Assembly: GCA_030604585.1 (NCBI GenBank)
Contig: JAUVVP010000189.1
Location: 1 to 5,405, forward strand
Length of the DNA: 5,405 nt
Source: Planctomycetota bacterium
Lineage (GTDB): Bacteria > Planctomycetota > Brocadiia > SM23-32
Direction: 5' to 3'
Shown: positions 1 through 5,405 of the stretch, in pieces
How the letters are laid out: each line of letters begins with the position of its first letter
Numbering within the stretch: the first letter of the stretch is position 1
The notes under the pieces: generated by a model
Databases searched by the model: none
Seen by the model: the letters and a program-made list of their open reading frames with translations, nothing else
Told to the model about the DNA's origin: nothing
Translations under genes and position numbers: made by a program

Positions 1-724
1 CGGCGTTGGTCTTGGCGCCCTCGTAGACGGCTCTCGTACCGTTCTCGAAGTGCATCATCACCAGAGCCTGCGAGTCGCCGGCGTACTGGCCCCACTCAGG
101 ATTCCACGTCTGGGCGTAGATGGTATCGCACCTGGCGCCGGCCAGGTCCGCCAGGATGTCGAGGTGGTGCACCGCTCCCTCGACCATCTGCGGGTCGGGC
201 ATCCGGTGGCGGAACTCTCCCCAACTGCCGAACCTGCGGCACTCGCAGATACAGCGGAAGACCAGGTAATCCAGCGCGCCATGGCGACCCGAGCGCAGTT
301 CCTCGCGCAGCGTGGTCTTGTCCTGGTCGAAGCGATGGCTCATGGTCACGCCCATCTTCCTGCCTGCCCGCCGGACCTTACCGGCAATGCGCACGGACGC
401 TTCCAGCGAGTCGGCAATCGGCTTCTCGGACAGGACGTGCATGTCGTGGGCCAGGGCGGCGTCCACCACCTGTTCGTGGCGGGCCGGCGGCACGACGACG
501 GTACAGAAATCCGCCGGGTTCTCATCGAACGCTGCGCCGATGTCGGTGTAGCAACGCTCGGACGGCAGGCCGAGGAACTCCCGGGCGTTGCTGAGCACTT
601 CGCGGTTGATGTCAACCGCCGCAACGACTTCGACCAGGCCCTCCTCGACGTTCGGCGGCAGAAACCTCTCGCACCACCATCTGCCGAAGCCGCCCGTGCC
701 GACCTGGATCATTCGTAGGGCCAT
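1..724 (-). CDS. Gfo/Idh/MocA family NAD(P)-dependent oxidoreductase (3' end beyond the left edge)
   Basis: The minus strand reads open from the ATG at 724 to the window edge, giving 241 residues; the C-terminal part of this normally 330-400 residue family is outside. The N-terminal Rossmann fold shows a dinucleotide loop VGTGGFGRWW (residues 8-17) and an acidic residue at the end of strand 2 (VDIN, D38), which usually favours NAD(H). The family's EKP motif is at 100-102, with K101 the expected catalytic lysine. The C-terminal domain starts near residue 125 and carries VEGAVHHLDIL (181-191); H186 fits the conserved family histidine, with E182 where IolG-type enzymes have Asp. These cytoplasmic enzymes interconvert a sugar or cyclitol hydroxyl and a ketone or lactone; the substrate cannot be told here. 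The start at 724 is preferred over the ATG four codons later because AAGAGGA lies 6 bases upstream. No signal peptide is seen. It diverges from the beta-helix glycosidase, with 204 bp between start codons. Confidence 0.93.
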   Translation of the reverse strand, partial: MALRMIQVGTGGFGRWWCERFLPPNVEEGLVEVVAAVDINREVLSNAREFLGLPSERCYTDIGAAFDENPADFCTVVVPPARHEQVVDAALAHDMHVLSEKPIADSLEASVRIAGKVRRAGRKMGVTMSHRFDQDKTTLREELRSGRHGALDYLVFRCICECRRFGSWGEFRHRMPDPQMVEGAVHHLDILADLAGARCDTIYAQTWNPEWGQYAGDSQALVMMHFENGTRAVYEGAKTNA

Positions 725-730
725 TGTGGA

Positions 731-737
731 TCCTCTT
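731..737 (-). promoter_or_regulatory. Ribosome binding site of the Gfo/Idh/MocA gene
   Basis: On the minus strand AAGAGGA lies 6 bases before the ATG at 724. It decides for this start over the in-frame ATG at 712. Confidence 0.6.
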
Positions 738-769
738 GCGCCCTCCTGTGCGCCCGCGCCGCCCAGCGC

Positions 770-798
770 AGGGTACGCCCGCCGAGCCGCCCTGTCAA
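770..798 (-). promoter_or_regulatory. Sigma70-type promoter for the Gfo/Idh/MocA gene
   Basis: Read on the minus strand there is a perfect -35 box TTGACA (798-793), a 17-base spacer, and a -10 box TACCCT (775-770) of the TAnnnT form. The start of transcription would fall near 763, leaving a leader of about 40 bases that contains the ribosome binding site. The match is seen directly; activity is inferred. Confidence 0.55.
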
Positions 799-837
799 GG
801 ACTCGGGGCCCTTCTCGGTTTCGTCGTCGGTCGCTCG

Positions 838-866
838 TTGACCAGTGCGAGAGCGCGCGGTAAGCT
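838..866 (+). promoter_or_regulatory. Candidate sigma70-type promoter for the beta-helix glycosidase
   Basis: TTGACC (838-843, 5 of 6 consensus bases), a 17-base spacer and TAAGCT (861-866, TAnnnT form) precede the gene by about 60 bases. With the opposite-facing promoter at 770-798 it makes a divergent control region; the 39 bases between the two -35 boxes could hold a shared operator, though I see no clear palindrome there. Confidence 0.42.
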
Positions 867-912
867 GGCGCTCCCGAAATGGGGCTGCCCGATCTCCTAC
901 CCCACTGGTATT

Positions 913-920
913 GCAGGAGG
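913..920 (+). promoter_or_regulatory. Ribosome binding site of the GH120-like gene
   Basis: GCAGGAGG lies 8 bases before the ATG at 929. It fixes the start there and argues against the longer reading from the GTG at 845, whose extra residues fall in the promoter and leader region. Confidence 0.7.
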
Positions 921-928
921 CCTTGCCG

Positions 929-2749
929 ATGGCCGAACAGGAAGCGTTGCTGCCGGACGGAACGCCCTTCGAGTTCTGGGATGACGCGACGCAGTACGAG
1001 CGGGTCCATCACGTCGCGCGCAACCATCCGGATTCCTCCGACGAGAACCCGGGCACCGAAGGTAAACCGTTCGCCACGATCAATAAGGCAGCGGCAGTCT
1101 TGCAGGCGGGCGAGAAGGTCATCGTGCACGAGGGCATCTACCGGGAGTGCGTCCGCCCGGCGCGCGGCGGCGAGGGCCCCGAGCGGATGATCGCCTACGA
1201 AGCGGCGCCCGGCGAAGAGGTCGTCGTAAGGGGATCGGAGGTTTGGCAACCGGAGTTCCGTGCGAGCGAAGGCTGGCGGACCCGGCGCGCCGGCAGCGCG
1301 CCTGCCATCTGGATGGCCGACCTGCCGGCCGATTGGTTCGCGGGCTACAACCCGTTCGTGGCGAACAACATGTCGGCGGAGTTTCGCACGTTCGGCCCTC
1401 AGTGGACGCCGGAGCAAACTCACCGCTTCCAGCTCAGGCGTGGGATGATCTTCGCCGACGGACGGCCGCTCCGCCAGGTGTTCTGGTACAGGGACCTGAC
1501 ACAGACGGACGGCGCCTTCTGGGTCGAGGACTCGGGCCTGCGGATCCATCTGCGCCTGTGGGACGACGCTGACCCGAACGGTGCAACGTTCGAGGTCACT
1601 GCGCGCGAGCAGGTCTTCGCCCCCAGCGACTATCACCTCGGCTACATCCGCCTGAGCGGCTTCACCTTCGAGCACGCGGCCGACGGCGTGCCGATCCCGC
1701 AGCGGGCCATGGTCAGCGCCATGCGCGGCCACCACTGGATAATCGAAGACAACCGGATTCGCCGGGCCAACGCCATCGGCCTGGACGTGGGCGCCCAGAG
1801 CTGGCACGCCGACCGCGACCGCTGCCTGGGGGGCAGCATCGTCCGCCGCAATCACATCTCCGACTGCGGCGTCAGCGGCATCCAGGGCTGTGCAGGTGTG
1901 GACAACACGCTGATCGAAGACAACGTTATCGAGCGAATCGGGGGTCTGGTCCCCGAGCAACTGTTCGAGTGCGCCGGGCTGAAGTTCCACGAGTGCAACG
2001 GCGCCCTGTTCCGCCGCAACGTCTTCCGCCACATACGGGATGCGTGCGCGTTGTGGCTCGACGTGCTGAACAGGAACTGCCGCATCACGGGCAACGTCTT
2101 CGCCGATGTCGGAACGCGCTGCGCCGCCGTCTACATCGAGTGCAGCCACCACCTGACCCTGATAGACGATAACGTCATCTGGGACGTTCGCAGCACGCTG
2201 GAGGACAAAGGCGCGCCCGGCTCGAGTGCCATCGGCGGCCTGGGCATCTACGGCGATTCCGGGGACAACCTGGTGGTGGCCCATAACTTCATCGGCAAAG
2301 TGCCCGACAACTACGCCGTCAGTTTCAACCTGATGCAGGCCGGCCGCATCATAGCAGGCCGTGTGGGACTCGGCAGACGGCACAAGGTGCTCAACAACGT
2401 CTTCTCCCGCTGCCCGAAGCGCATCCTGTTCGGCCGGGCGGACGAGGTCGTTTCGGACGGCAACCTGTTTGATGAAACCGACGATCGCGTCTCCCTCTGC
2501 ATCCGCTACCCGGACCCGGAGGCGCTCGTGGACCTGGCCGCCTGGCAGGAATACTACGGCCTGGACAAGAACTCCGCGCAGGCCCCCATCGAGGCCGACT
2601 TCGACCCCGATGCGCTCGAACTCACCTGGAAGGCAGACGGCGAGGCCCCGGCCTGCCGGCCCGTCGAGGCCCTGCACGAGGAAGCGCCCCGCTCCGCCCC
2701 CGGTCCGTTGACCCAAATGTTTCACCGCGCAGCGCGCCGAAAGCCCTGA
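929..2749 (+). CDS. GH120-like glycoside hydrolase (XylC-type beta-xylosidase homologue, right-handed beta-helix)
   Basis: A 606-residue protein resembling, from memory, Thermoanaerobacterium XylC, the founding GH120 beta-xylosidase. After a roughly 25-residue extension comes the opening helix coil, with NPGTEGKPFATINKAA (40-55) and VHEGIYRE (66-73). A segment of about 95-225 corresponds to the beta-sandwich inserted in XylC, and the remaining coils follow to about 515. ECAGLKFHEC (347-356), ALWLD (374-378) and VYIECSHH (401-408) match the active-site strands. D378 is the expected nucleophile (XylC Asp382) and E404 the acid/base (Asp/Glu pair with Glu405). The family is retaining and releases xylose from the non-reducing end of xylo-oligosaccharides. 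The D-to-E spacing is 26 residues against 23 in XylC, and the Trp after the nucleophile is Val, so the true substrate may differ. No signal peptide or membrane segment is seen, so it probably acts in the cytoplasm on imported oligosaccharides. A generic beta-helix annotation is the fallback. Confidence 0.85.
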   Translation: MAEQEALLPDGTPFEFWDDATQYERVHHVARNHPDSSDENPGTEGKPFATINKAAAVLQAGEKVIVHEGIYRECVRPARGGEGPERMIAYEAAPGEEVVVRGSEVWQPEFRASEGWRTRRAGSAPAIWMADLPADWFAGYNPFVANNMSAEFRTFGPQWTPEQTHRFQLRRGMIFADGRPLRQVFWYRDLTQTDGAFWVEDSGLRIHLRLWDDADPNGATFEVTAREQVFAPSDYHLGYIRLSGFTFEHAADGVPIPQRAMVSAMRGHHWIIEDNRIRRANAIGLDVGAQSWHADRDRCLGGSIVRRNHISDCGVSGIQGCAGVDNTLIEDNVIERIGGLVPEQLFECAGLKFHECNGALFRRNVFRHIRDACALWLDVLNRNCRITGNVFADVGTRCAAVYIECSHHLTLIDDNVIWDVRSTLEDKGAPGSSAIGGLGIYGDSGDNLVVAHNFIGKVPDNYAVSFNLMQAGRIIAGRVGLGRRHKVLNNVFSRCPKRILFGRADEVVSDGNLFDETDDRVSLCIRYPDPEALVDLAAWQEYYGLDKNSAQAPIEADFDPDALELTWKADGEAPACRPVEALHEEAPRSAPGPLTQMFHRAARRKP

Positions 2750-2752
2750 GGA

Positions 2753-2773
2753 GAAAGGGGTCCGCCCCCTTTT
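2753..2773. terminator. Hairpin after the GH120-like gene, possible bidirectional terminator
   Basis: AAAGGGG (2754-2760) pairs with CCCCTTT (2766-2772) around a 5-base loop, and a G-T pair adds one step. It starts 4 bases after the TGA at 2749 and lies before the stop of the opposing ORF at 2801, where a terminator serving both directions would sit. The T run is part of the stem rather than a tail, so intrinsic termination is likely but not certain; a dispersed repeat is the alternative. Confidence 0.5.
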
Positions 2774-2800
2774 CCGACTCACAGCACGGTCAGACGGGCC

Positions 2801-3004
2801 CTACCACGTCACACGGTACCGGCCCGCTCCCTTCATGCCGAGTGTGAGGGAAAGGCGGCCTTTGTCGAGCGCAAACTCGACTGGGCCCAGCTCTTCGCGA
2901 GTGCCGGCGGCGAGGGCGCGGACCTGGAGGCGGGACAGGTTGGCGTCCGGCGCGATCATAGGCGCTCGTGGAGAGGTCTGCAACACGGTCTCTTGCACAC
3001 GTCG
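2801..3004 (-). pseudogene. Minus-strand ORF, probable 3' remnant of an unidentified gene
   Basis: From an in-frame stop at 3005-3007 the minus strand reads open to TAG at 2801-2803. The possible starts are a GTG at 2998 (65 residues) and an ATG at 2959 (52 residues), neither with a ribosome binding site. The reading frame looks coding: third positions are mostly G or C, and the sequence has the alternating polar and hydrophobic pattern of beta strands, ending GAGRYRVTW. Such an ending would suit the last strands of a C-terminal beta-sandwich domain. The stop faces the GH120-like gene across a shared hairpin, as expected for a once complete convergent gene. I do not recognise the family. It may instead be a small intact gene or a chance ORF. 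No continuation is seen upstream, where the dgoD promoter region begins. Confidence 0.35.
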
Positions 3005-3054
3005 TCACGGCTGTGGGTAACGCTCGGGCGAGGGACCGTCGTCTCGTGCGGCAC

Positions 3055-3084
3055 TTGCGGAAGGGACGCGACCGGCGCTATAAG
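3055..3084 (+). promoter_or_regulatory. Candidate promoter for dgoD
   Basis: TTGCGG (3055-3060) and TATAAG (3079-3084) are separated by 18 bases. The -10 box matches 5 of 6 consensus bases and the -35 box only 3 of 6. It would give a leader of about 40 bases before the ATG at 3134 and supports independent transcription from the glycosidase gene, which ends 384 bases upstream behind a hairpin. Confidence 0.38.
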
Positions 3085-3121
3085 TGCGGACAGAGGGTAC
3101 GGACGGCCGGTTGCCCTGCCT

Positions 3122-3126
3122 GAGGA
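3122..3126 (+). promoter_or_regulatory. Ribosome binding site of dgoD
   Basis: GAGGA lies 7 bases before the ATG at 3134. It chooses this start, which also matches the family's MKITK amino terminus, over the longer in-frame reading from 2993. Confidence 0.65.
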
Positions 3127-3133
3127 TGGCAAC

Positions 3134-4249
3134 ATGAAGATAACGAAGCTGGAGACGTTCTTTGTCAGGCCCAGGTGGGTGTTCCTGAAGATGCACACCG
3201 ACGAAGGGATCACCGGCTGGGGCGAACCCATCGTCGAAGGCTGGTCGCACACGGTGGCCGCCGCAGTGCAGGAGATGGGGCGATACCTACTGGGCCAGGA
3301 CCCGCGCCGCATCGAGCATCACTGGCAGGCCCTCTACCGCGGCGCGTTCTATCGCGGCGGCCCGGTGCTGACCAGCGCCCTGAGCGGCATCGAGCAGGCC
3401 ATGTGGGACATCACCGGCAAGTGGCTCGACGTGCCTGTGTATCAACTGCTCGGCGGCGCCGTGCGGGACAGGGTCCGCGTCTACGCACACGTAGGCGGCA
3501 CGGGCGTGGACGAGTACATCAGTTCGGCGCATGGAGCCGTAGAGCGCGGCTTCACGGCGATCAAGACCTCGCCTTTCGGCGCAGTGCGTTTCATCGAGGA
3601 CAGCGACTTCGTGGAGCGGACGGTCGCCCGCATCGCCGCCCTGCGGGATGCAGTCGGCCGGACTGTGGACATCGGCATAGACTTCCACGGGCGAGTGAGC
3701 CCCGCGATGGCCATCCGACTGATCCGGGCGCTGGAGCTCAGCCATCCGATGTTCGTCGAGGAGCCGTGTCTCCCGGAGAACGTGGACGCGATGGCCGAGA
3801 TCGCCCGCAGCACCACCGTGCCCATCGCAACGGGCGAACGGGTCTTCACAAAGTGGGGCTTCCGCGAGATACTCGAGAAGCGCGCGGCCGCCGTCCTCCA
3901 GCCGGACCTCTCCCACGCGGGCGGCATCTTCGAGGTGAGGAAGATCGCGGCCATGGCCGAGTCCTATTACGTCGCCCTGGCGCCCCACTGTCCGTTGGGT
4001 CCCATCTCCCTGGCCGCCTGCCTCCAGTTGGATGCCTGCATTCCGAACTTCCTCTGCCAGGAGCAGGTCTGCCTGGGCGAGGGCTATCTCAAGCAGCCCT
4101 TCGTCGTCTCAGAGGGCCACATAGACGTGCCGACCGGGCCGGGCCTGGGCATCGAAGTGGACGAGGACGCACTGTCCGACCAGCTCTACGACGGCAACTG
4201 GGAGAACCCCCGGCTCCGGCATGAAGACGGCTCGGTGGCGGACTGGTGA
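3134..4249 (+). CDS. dgoD: D-galactonate dehydratase, enolase superfamily
   Basis: A full-length 371-residue member of the mandelate racemase subgroup (E. coli DgoD is about 382). It would dehydrate D-galactonate to 2-keto-3-deoxy-D-galactonate, in the cytoplasm and with Mg2+. The capping domain opens with MKITK, then WGEP (29-32), FYRGGP (72-77) and WDITGK (91-96). The barrel carries the metal ligands D183 (GIDFHGR), E209 (FVEEP) and E235 (TGER). H185 and H285 (APHCPLGP) are the expected catalytic histidines, and E310 (CQEQ) follows. Numbering and motifs agree with E. coli DgoD as I recall it, and the HEDGSVADW ending matches too. Differences are KTS at 144-146 where DgoD has KLN, and about ten residues fewer near 315-330. 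Either could shift specificity, for example to another aldonate. The gene has its own promoter and ribosome binding site. Neither 2-keto-3-deoxygalactonate kinase nor aldolase is in the window. Confidence 0.92.
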   Translation: MKITKLETFFVRPRWVFLKMHTDEGITGWGEPIVEGWSHTVAAAVQEMGRYLLGQDPRRIEHHWQALYRGAFYRGGPVLTSALSGIEQAMWDITGKWLDVPVYQLLGGAVRDRVRVYAHVGGTGVDEYISSAHGAVERGFTAIKTSPFGAVRFIEDSDFVERTVARIAALRDAVGRTVDIGIDFHGRVSPAMAIRLIRALELSHPMFVEEPCLPENVDAMAEIARSTTVPIATGERVFTKWGFREILEKRAAAVLQPDLSHAGGIFEVRKIAAMAESYYVALAPHCPLGPISLAACLQLDACIPNFLCQEQVCLGEGYLKQPFVVSEGHIDVPTGPGLGIEVDEDALSDQLYDGNWENPRLRHEDGSVADW

Positions 4250-4555
4250 ATACAGGAGTGGCCTGCACTGCTGCAAGCGGGCAGGTCTGAGGGCGGGGAC
4301 GCAGAGGACGAGAAGCGAGAGGACGTGTGCCGGCTTGTCGCGGGCCGTCAGGCCCTGGCTTTGGCCACTGCCGCGACGCATTGGCTCGCGGTTTCGGCCG
4401 TCCGGTCCCAGGTGAGCCGAGGACAGCACTGTCCCTGCTGGCCTCAACCATGCAGCACCCCGCGTCCTGGCGGCGGTGTCAGACGTGGTGGATACTCTTC
4501 ACTGAGGCGATGGCCAAGCGATGCCGGGAGGTAGCCCTCTCCTCCTTGAGCTCCC
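4250..4555. other. Intergenic region between convergent genes, no recognisable gene
   Basis: These 306 bases separate the dgoD stop from the stop of the URO-D homologue. Open frames exist on both strands, but none has a ribosome binding site, a family motif or coding-like composition. Weak structures are GGGCC-GTCA-GGCCC (4342-4355), GGAGG/CCTCC (4527-4545) and an imperfect stem CCTTGAG/CTCAGG (4544-4560). None is followed by a T tract, so I cannot name a terminator for either gene. A clean dyad at 4421-4434 is listed separately. Confidence 0.6.
4421..4434. repeat. Perfect 14-bp inverted repeat
   Basis: GGACAG-CA-CTGTCC is a perfect dyad with 6-base arms and a 2-base centre. In RNA it would fold as a 5-bp stem with a GCAC loop. 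It may be a weak terminator element or a protein-binding site; it may also be chance, which is not negligible for this length. Confidence 0.35.
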
Positions 4556-5405
4556 TCAGGGCCGGCCCCTCATAGCCTCGTCAATGGCTGCGACCGCGTT
4601 CTCGAGCGGAACGTCCGCCTGGACGATGATGCCGGGTTCCAGAACGTAGCCGCCGCCTTCACCGAGCTGCCGCTTCAGCCTCCGCACCTCCTGCCGGACC
4701 TCGTCAGCCGTTCCGCTCGGCAGGAGGTCCTGGGTCCGCAAGCCACCCCAGAGCGTCACGTGCCGTCCGAACTCCCTCTTCAGCCTGCAGACGTCCATGG
4801 CCTCCGGCTGGATCGGATGCAGGAAGTCGAGGCCGATGTCGATCATGTCCCCGATCACCTCGTAGACGTTCCCGCATGTGTGGTGGAACACGGCGCGTCC
4901 GTTGGTCTTGGCGGCGGAGTAGATCTCTGTCAGCGGGGGCCTGACCAGCCTTCGCCAGTCTCCGGGCGAGATCAGCAGTGACTGCTGGGTCCCGTAGTCG
5001 TCGCTTACGGCAATCGCATCGAAGTCGAACGCCTCGAAGAGCAGATGCATGGTCTGCAGGATGTAGTCGGCAATCCCCCTCAGCAACTCCTCGACGAAGC
5101 CCCTGTTGAGGACCACGTCCCGCAGCAGAGCCTCCATGCCCCGCATGAAGGTGGCCCTCTCCCAGAGGTCGCCCACCCACAGGACCGTGTAGTGATCCCC
5201 GTTCTCGTCGCACCAGTCCGCCAGATCCTCGAAGCGGCAGCACGCCAGAGGGTCGGGGAAGGTGTAGCCGGAGAGGTCCGGCTCCGCAAGACACGGACGA
5301 ATCGGACTCCCACGGTCGATGTCGTTGGCGGTCCACAGGACGCCGAACTCGTCGGTCACGGTCGGGCCGAACTCCGACGGGTCTGCGTAGAGCGGCTTGA
5401 TCGAC
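4556..5405 (-). CDS. Uroporphyrinogen decarboxylase (URO-D) family protein, methyltransferase-like (5' end beyond the right edge)
   Basis: The minus strand is open from the right edge to TGA at 4556-4558, showing 282 C-terminal residues of a family usually 340-400 long. A GTG at 5359 is internal, since the frame continues upstream with coding sequence (KPLYADPSEFGPTVTDEFGV). Counting from the first complete visible codon, the marks of the non-haem URO-D-like group are SDDYGTQ (134-140) followed by ISPGDWRRLV, HHTCGN (174-179), LHPIQPEAMD (195-204), LWGGLRTQDLLPSGT (218-232) and GGGYVLEP (250-257). Relatives such as MtaA and CmuA move methyl groups between corrinoid proteins and thiols, using a Zn bound by His-X-Cys and a later Cys. 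Here H175 and C177 keep the first part, but the later position reads PGIIVQADVP, with neither Cys nor His. True haem synthesis is unlikely; the role is probably a catabolic methyl transfer or something undescribed. It converges on dgoD, 306 bases away. Confidence 0.85.
   Translation of the reverse strand, partial: SIKPLYADPSEFGPTVTDEFGVLWTANDIDRGSPIRPCLAEPDLSGYTFPDPLACCRFEDLADWCDENGDHYTVLWVGDLWERATFMRGMEALLRDVVLNRGFVEELLRGIADYILQTMHLLFEAFDFDAIAVSDDYGTQQSLLISPGDWRRLVRPPLTEIYSAAKTNGRAVFHHTCGNVYEVIGDMIDIGLDFLHPIQPEAMDVCRLKREFGRHVTLWGGLRTQDLLPSGTADEVRQEVRRLKRQLGEGGGYVLEPGIIVQADVPLENAVAAIDEAMRGRP

Noticed and set aside
50..718. Plus-strand 222-residue open frame
   Set aside because: It lies wholly antisense to the Gfo/Idh/MocA gene, which has clear motifs and its own promoter. 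The plus-strand translation has no recognisable motif and is a shadow caused by high GC.
845..928. N-terminal extension of the glycosidase from a GTG at 845
   Set aside because: It would begin inside the candidate promoter and has no ribosome binding site, while the ATG at 929 has GCAGGAGG 8 bases upstream.
2993..3133. N-terminal extension of DgoD from 2993
   Set aside because: The extra residues are not part of the family, whose members start with MKIT, and the ATG at 3134 has a good ribosome binding site.
3287..3988. Minus-strand 233-residue frame
   Set aside because: Antisense shadow of dgoD without motifs or a ribosome binding site.
3175..4224. Plus-strand 349-residue frame rich in Arg and Gly
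   Set aside because: Overlaps dgoD in another frame; its Arg/Gly/Pro-rich composition is typical of an out-of-frame reading of GC-rich coding DNA.
4342..4355. GGGCC-GTCA-GGCCC hairpin as the dgoD terminator
   Set aside because: Only a 5-bp stem, about 90 bases after the stop and with no T tract; too weak to call.
4327..4575. Plus-strand 82-residue and neighbouring small frames in the convergent gap
   Set aside because: No ribosome binding site, no motif and unbiased codon use; one runs into the antisense of the URO-D homologue.
4556..5359. URO-D homologue as a complete 267-residue gene starting at GTG 5359
   Set aside because: The frame continues upstream to the edge with family-like sequence, and 267 residues is too short for the fold; the true start is outside the window.

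Overview
The window looks like a carbohydrate-catabolism stretch from a high-GC bacterium. By eye the G+C content is well above 60%, with G/C strongly favoured at third codon positions, TGA as all three visible gene stops, and clear Shine-Dalgarno sequences. A GH120-type beta-helix glycosidase, a Gfo/Idh/MocA oxidoreductase, an enolase-superfamily sugar-acid dehydratase and a divergent URO-D-family protein together recall the sugar-catabolic gene sets of Planctomycetota, Lentisphaerota, Armatimonadota and similar environmental lineages. No phylogenetic marker is present, so this placement is an inference. I see no mobile element, RNA gene or CRISPR array.

Layout. Bases 1-724 (minus) hold the first 241 codons of a Gfo/Idh/MocA oxidoreductase that runs off the left edge. 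Bases 725-928 form a divergent promoter region with a good sigma70-type promoter facing each way. Bases 929-2749 (plus) encode a 606-residue right-handed beta-helix protein that I recognise as a GH120 (XylC-like beta-xylosidase) homologue, with both catalytic acids in place. Bases 2750-3133 hold a hairpin just after that stop, a short minus-strand ORF that reads like the tail of a lost gene, and a candidate promoter. Bases 3134-4249 (plus) encode a full-length D-galactonate dehydratase (DgoD). Bases 4250-4555 lie between convergent genes and show no recognisable gene. Bases 4556-5405 (minus) hold the C-terminal 282 codons of a uroporphyrinogen-decarboxylase-like protein whose start lies beyond the right edge.

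How they may work together (inference). The glycosidase would release a sugar from an oligosaccharide or glycoside inside the cell. The oxidoreductase could oxidise or reduce the sugar. The dehydratase converts an aldonate of galacto type to a 2-keto-3-deoxy acid. The URO-D homologue resembles corrinoid methyltransferase relatives, which are often found with sugar-degradation genes, but its substrate cannot be read from sequence. The genes lie in several transcription units on both strands, so this is a functional neighbourhood rather than one operon.
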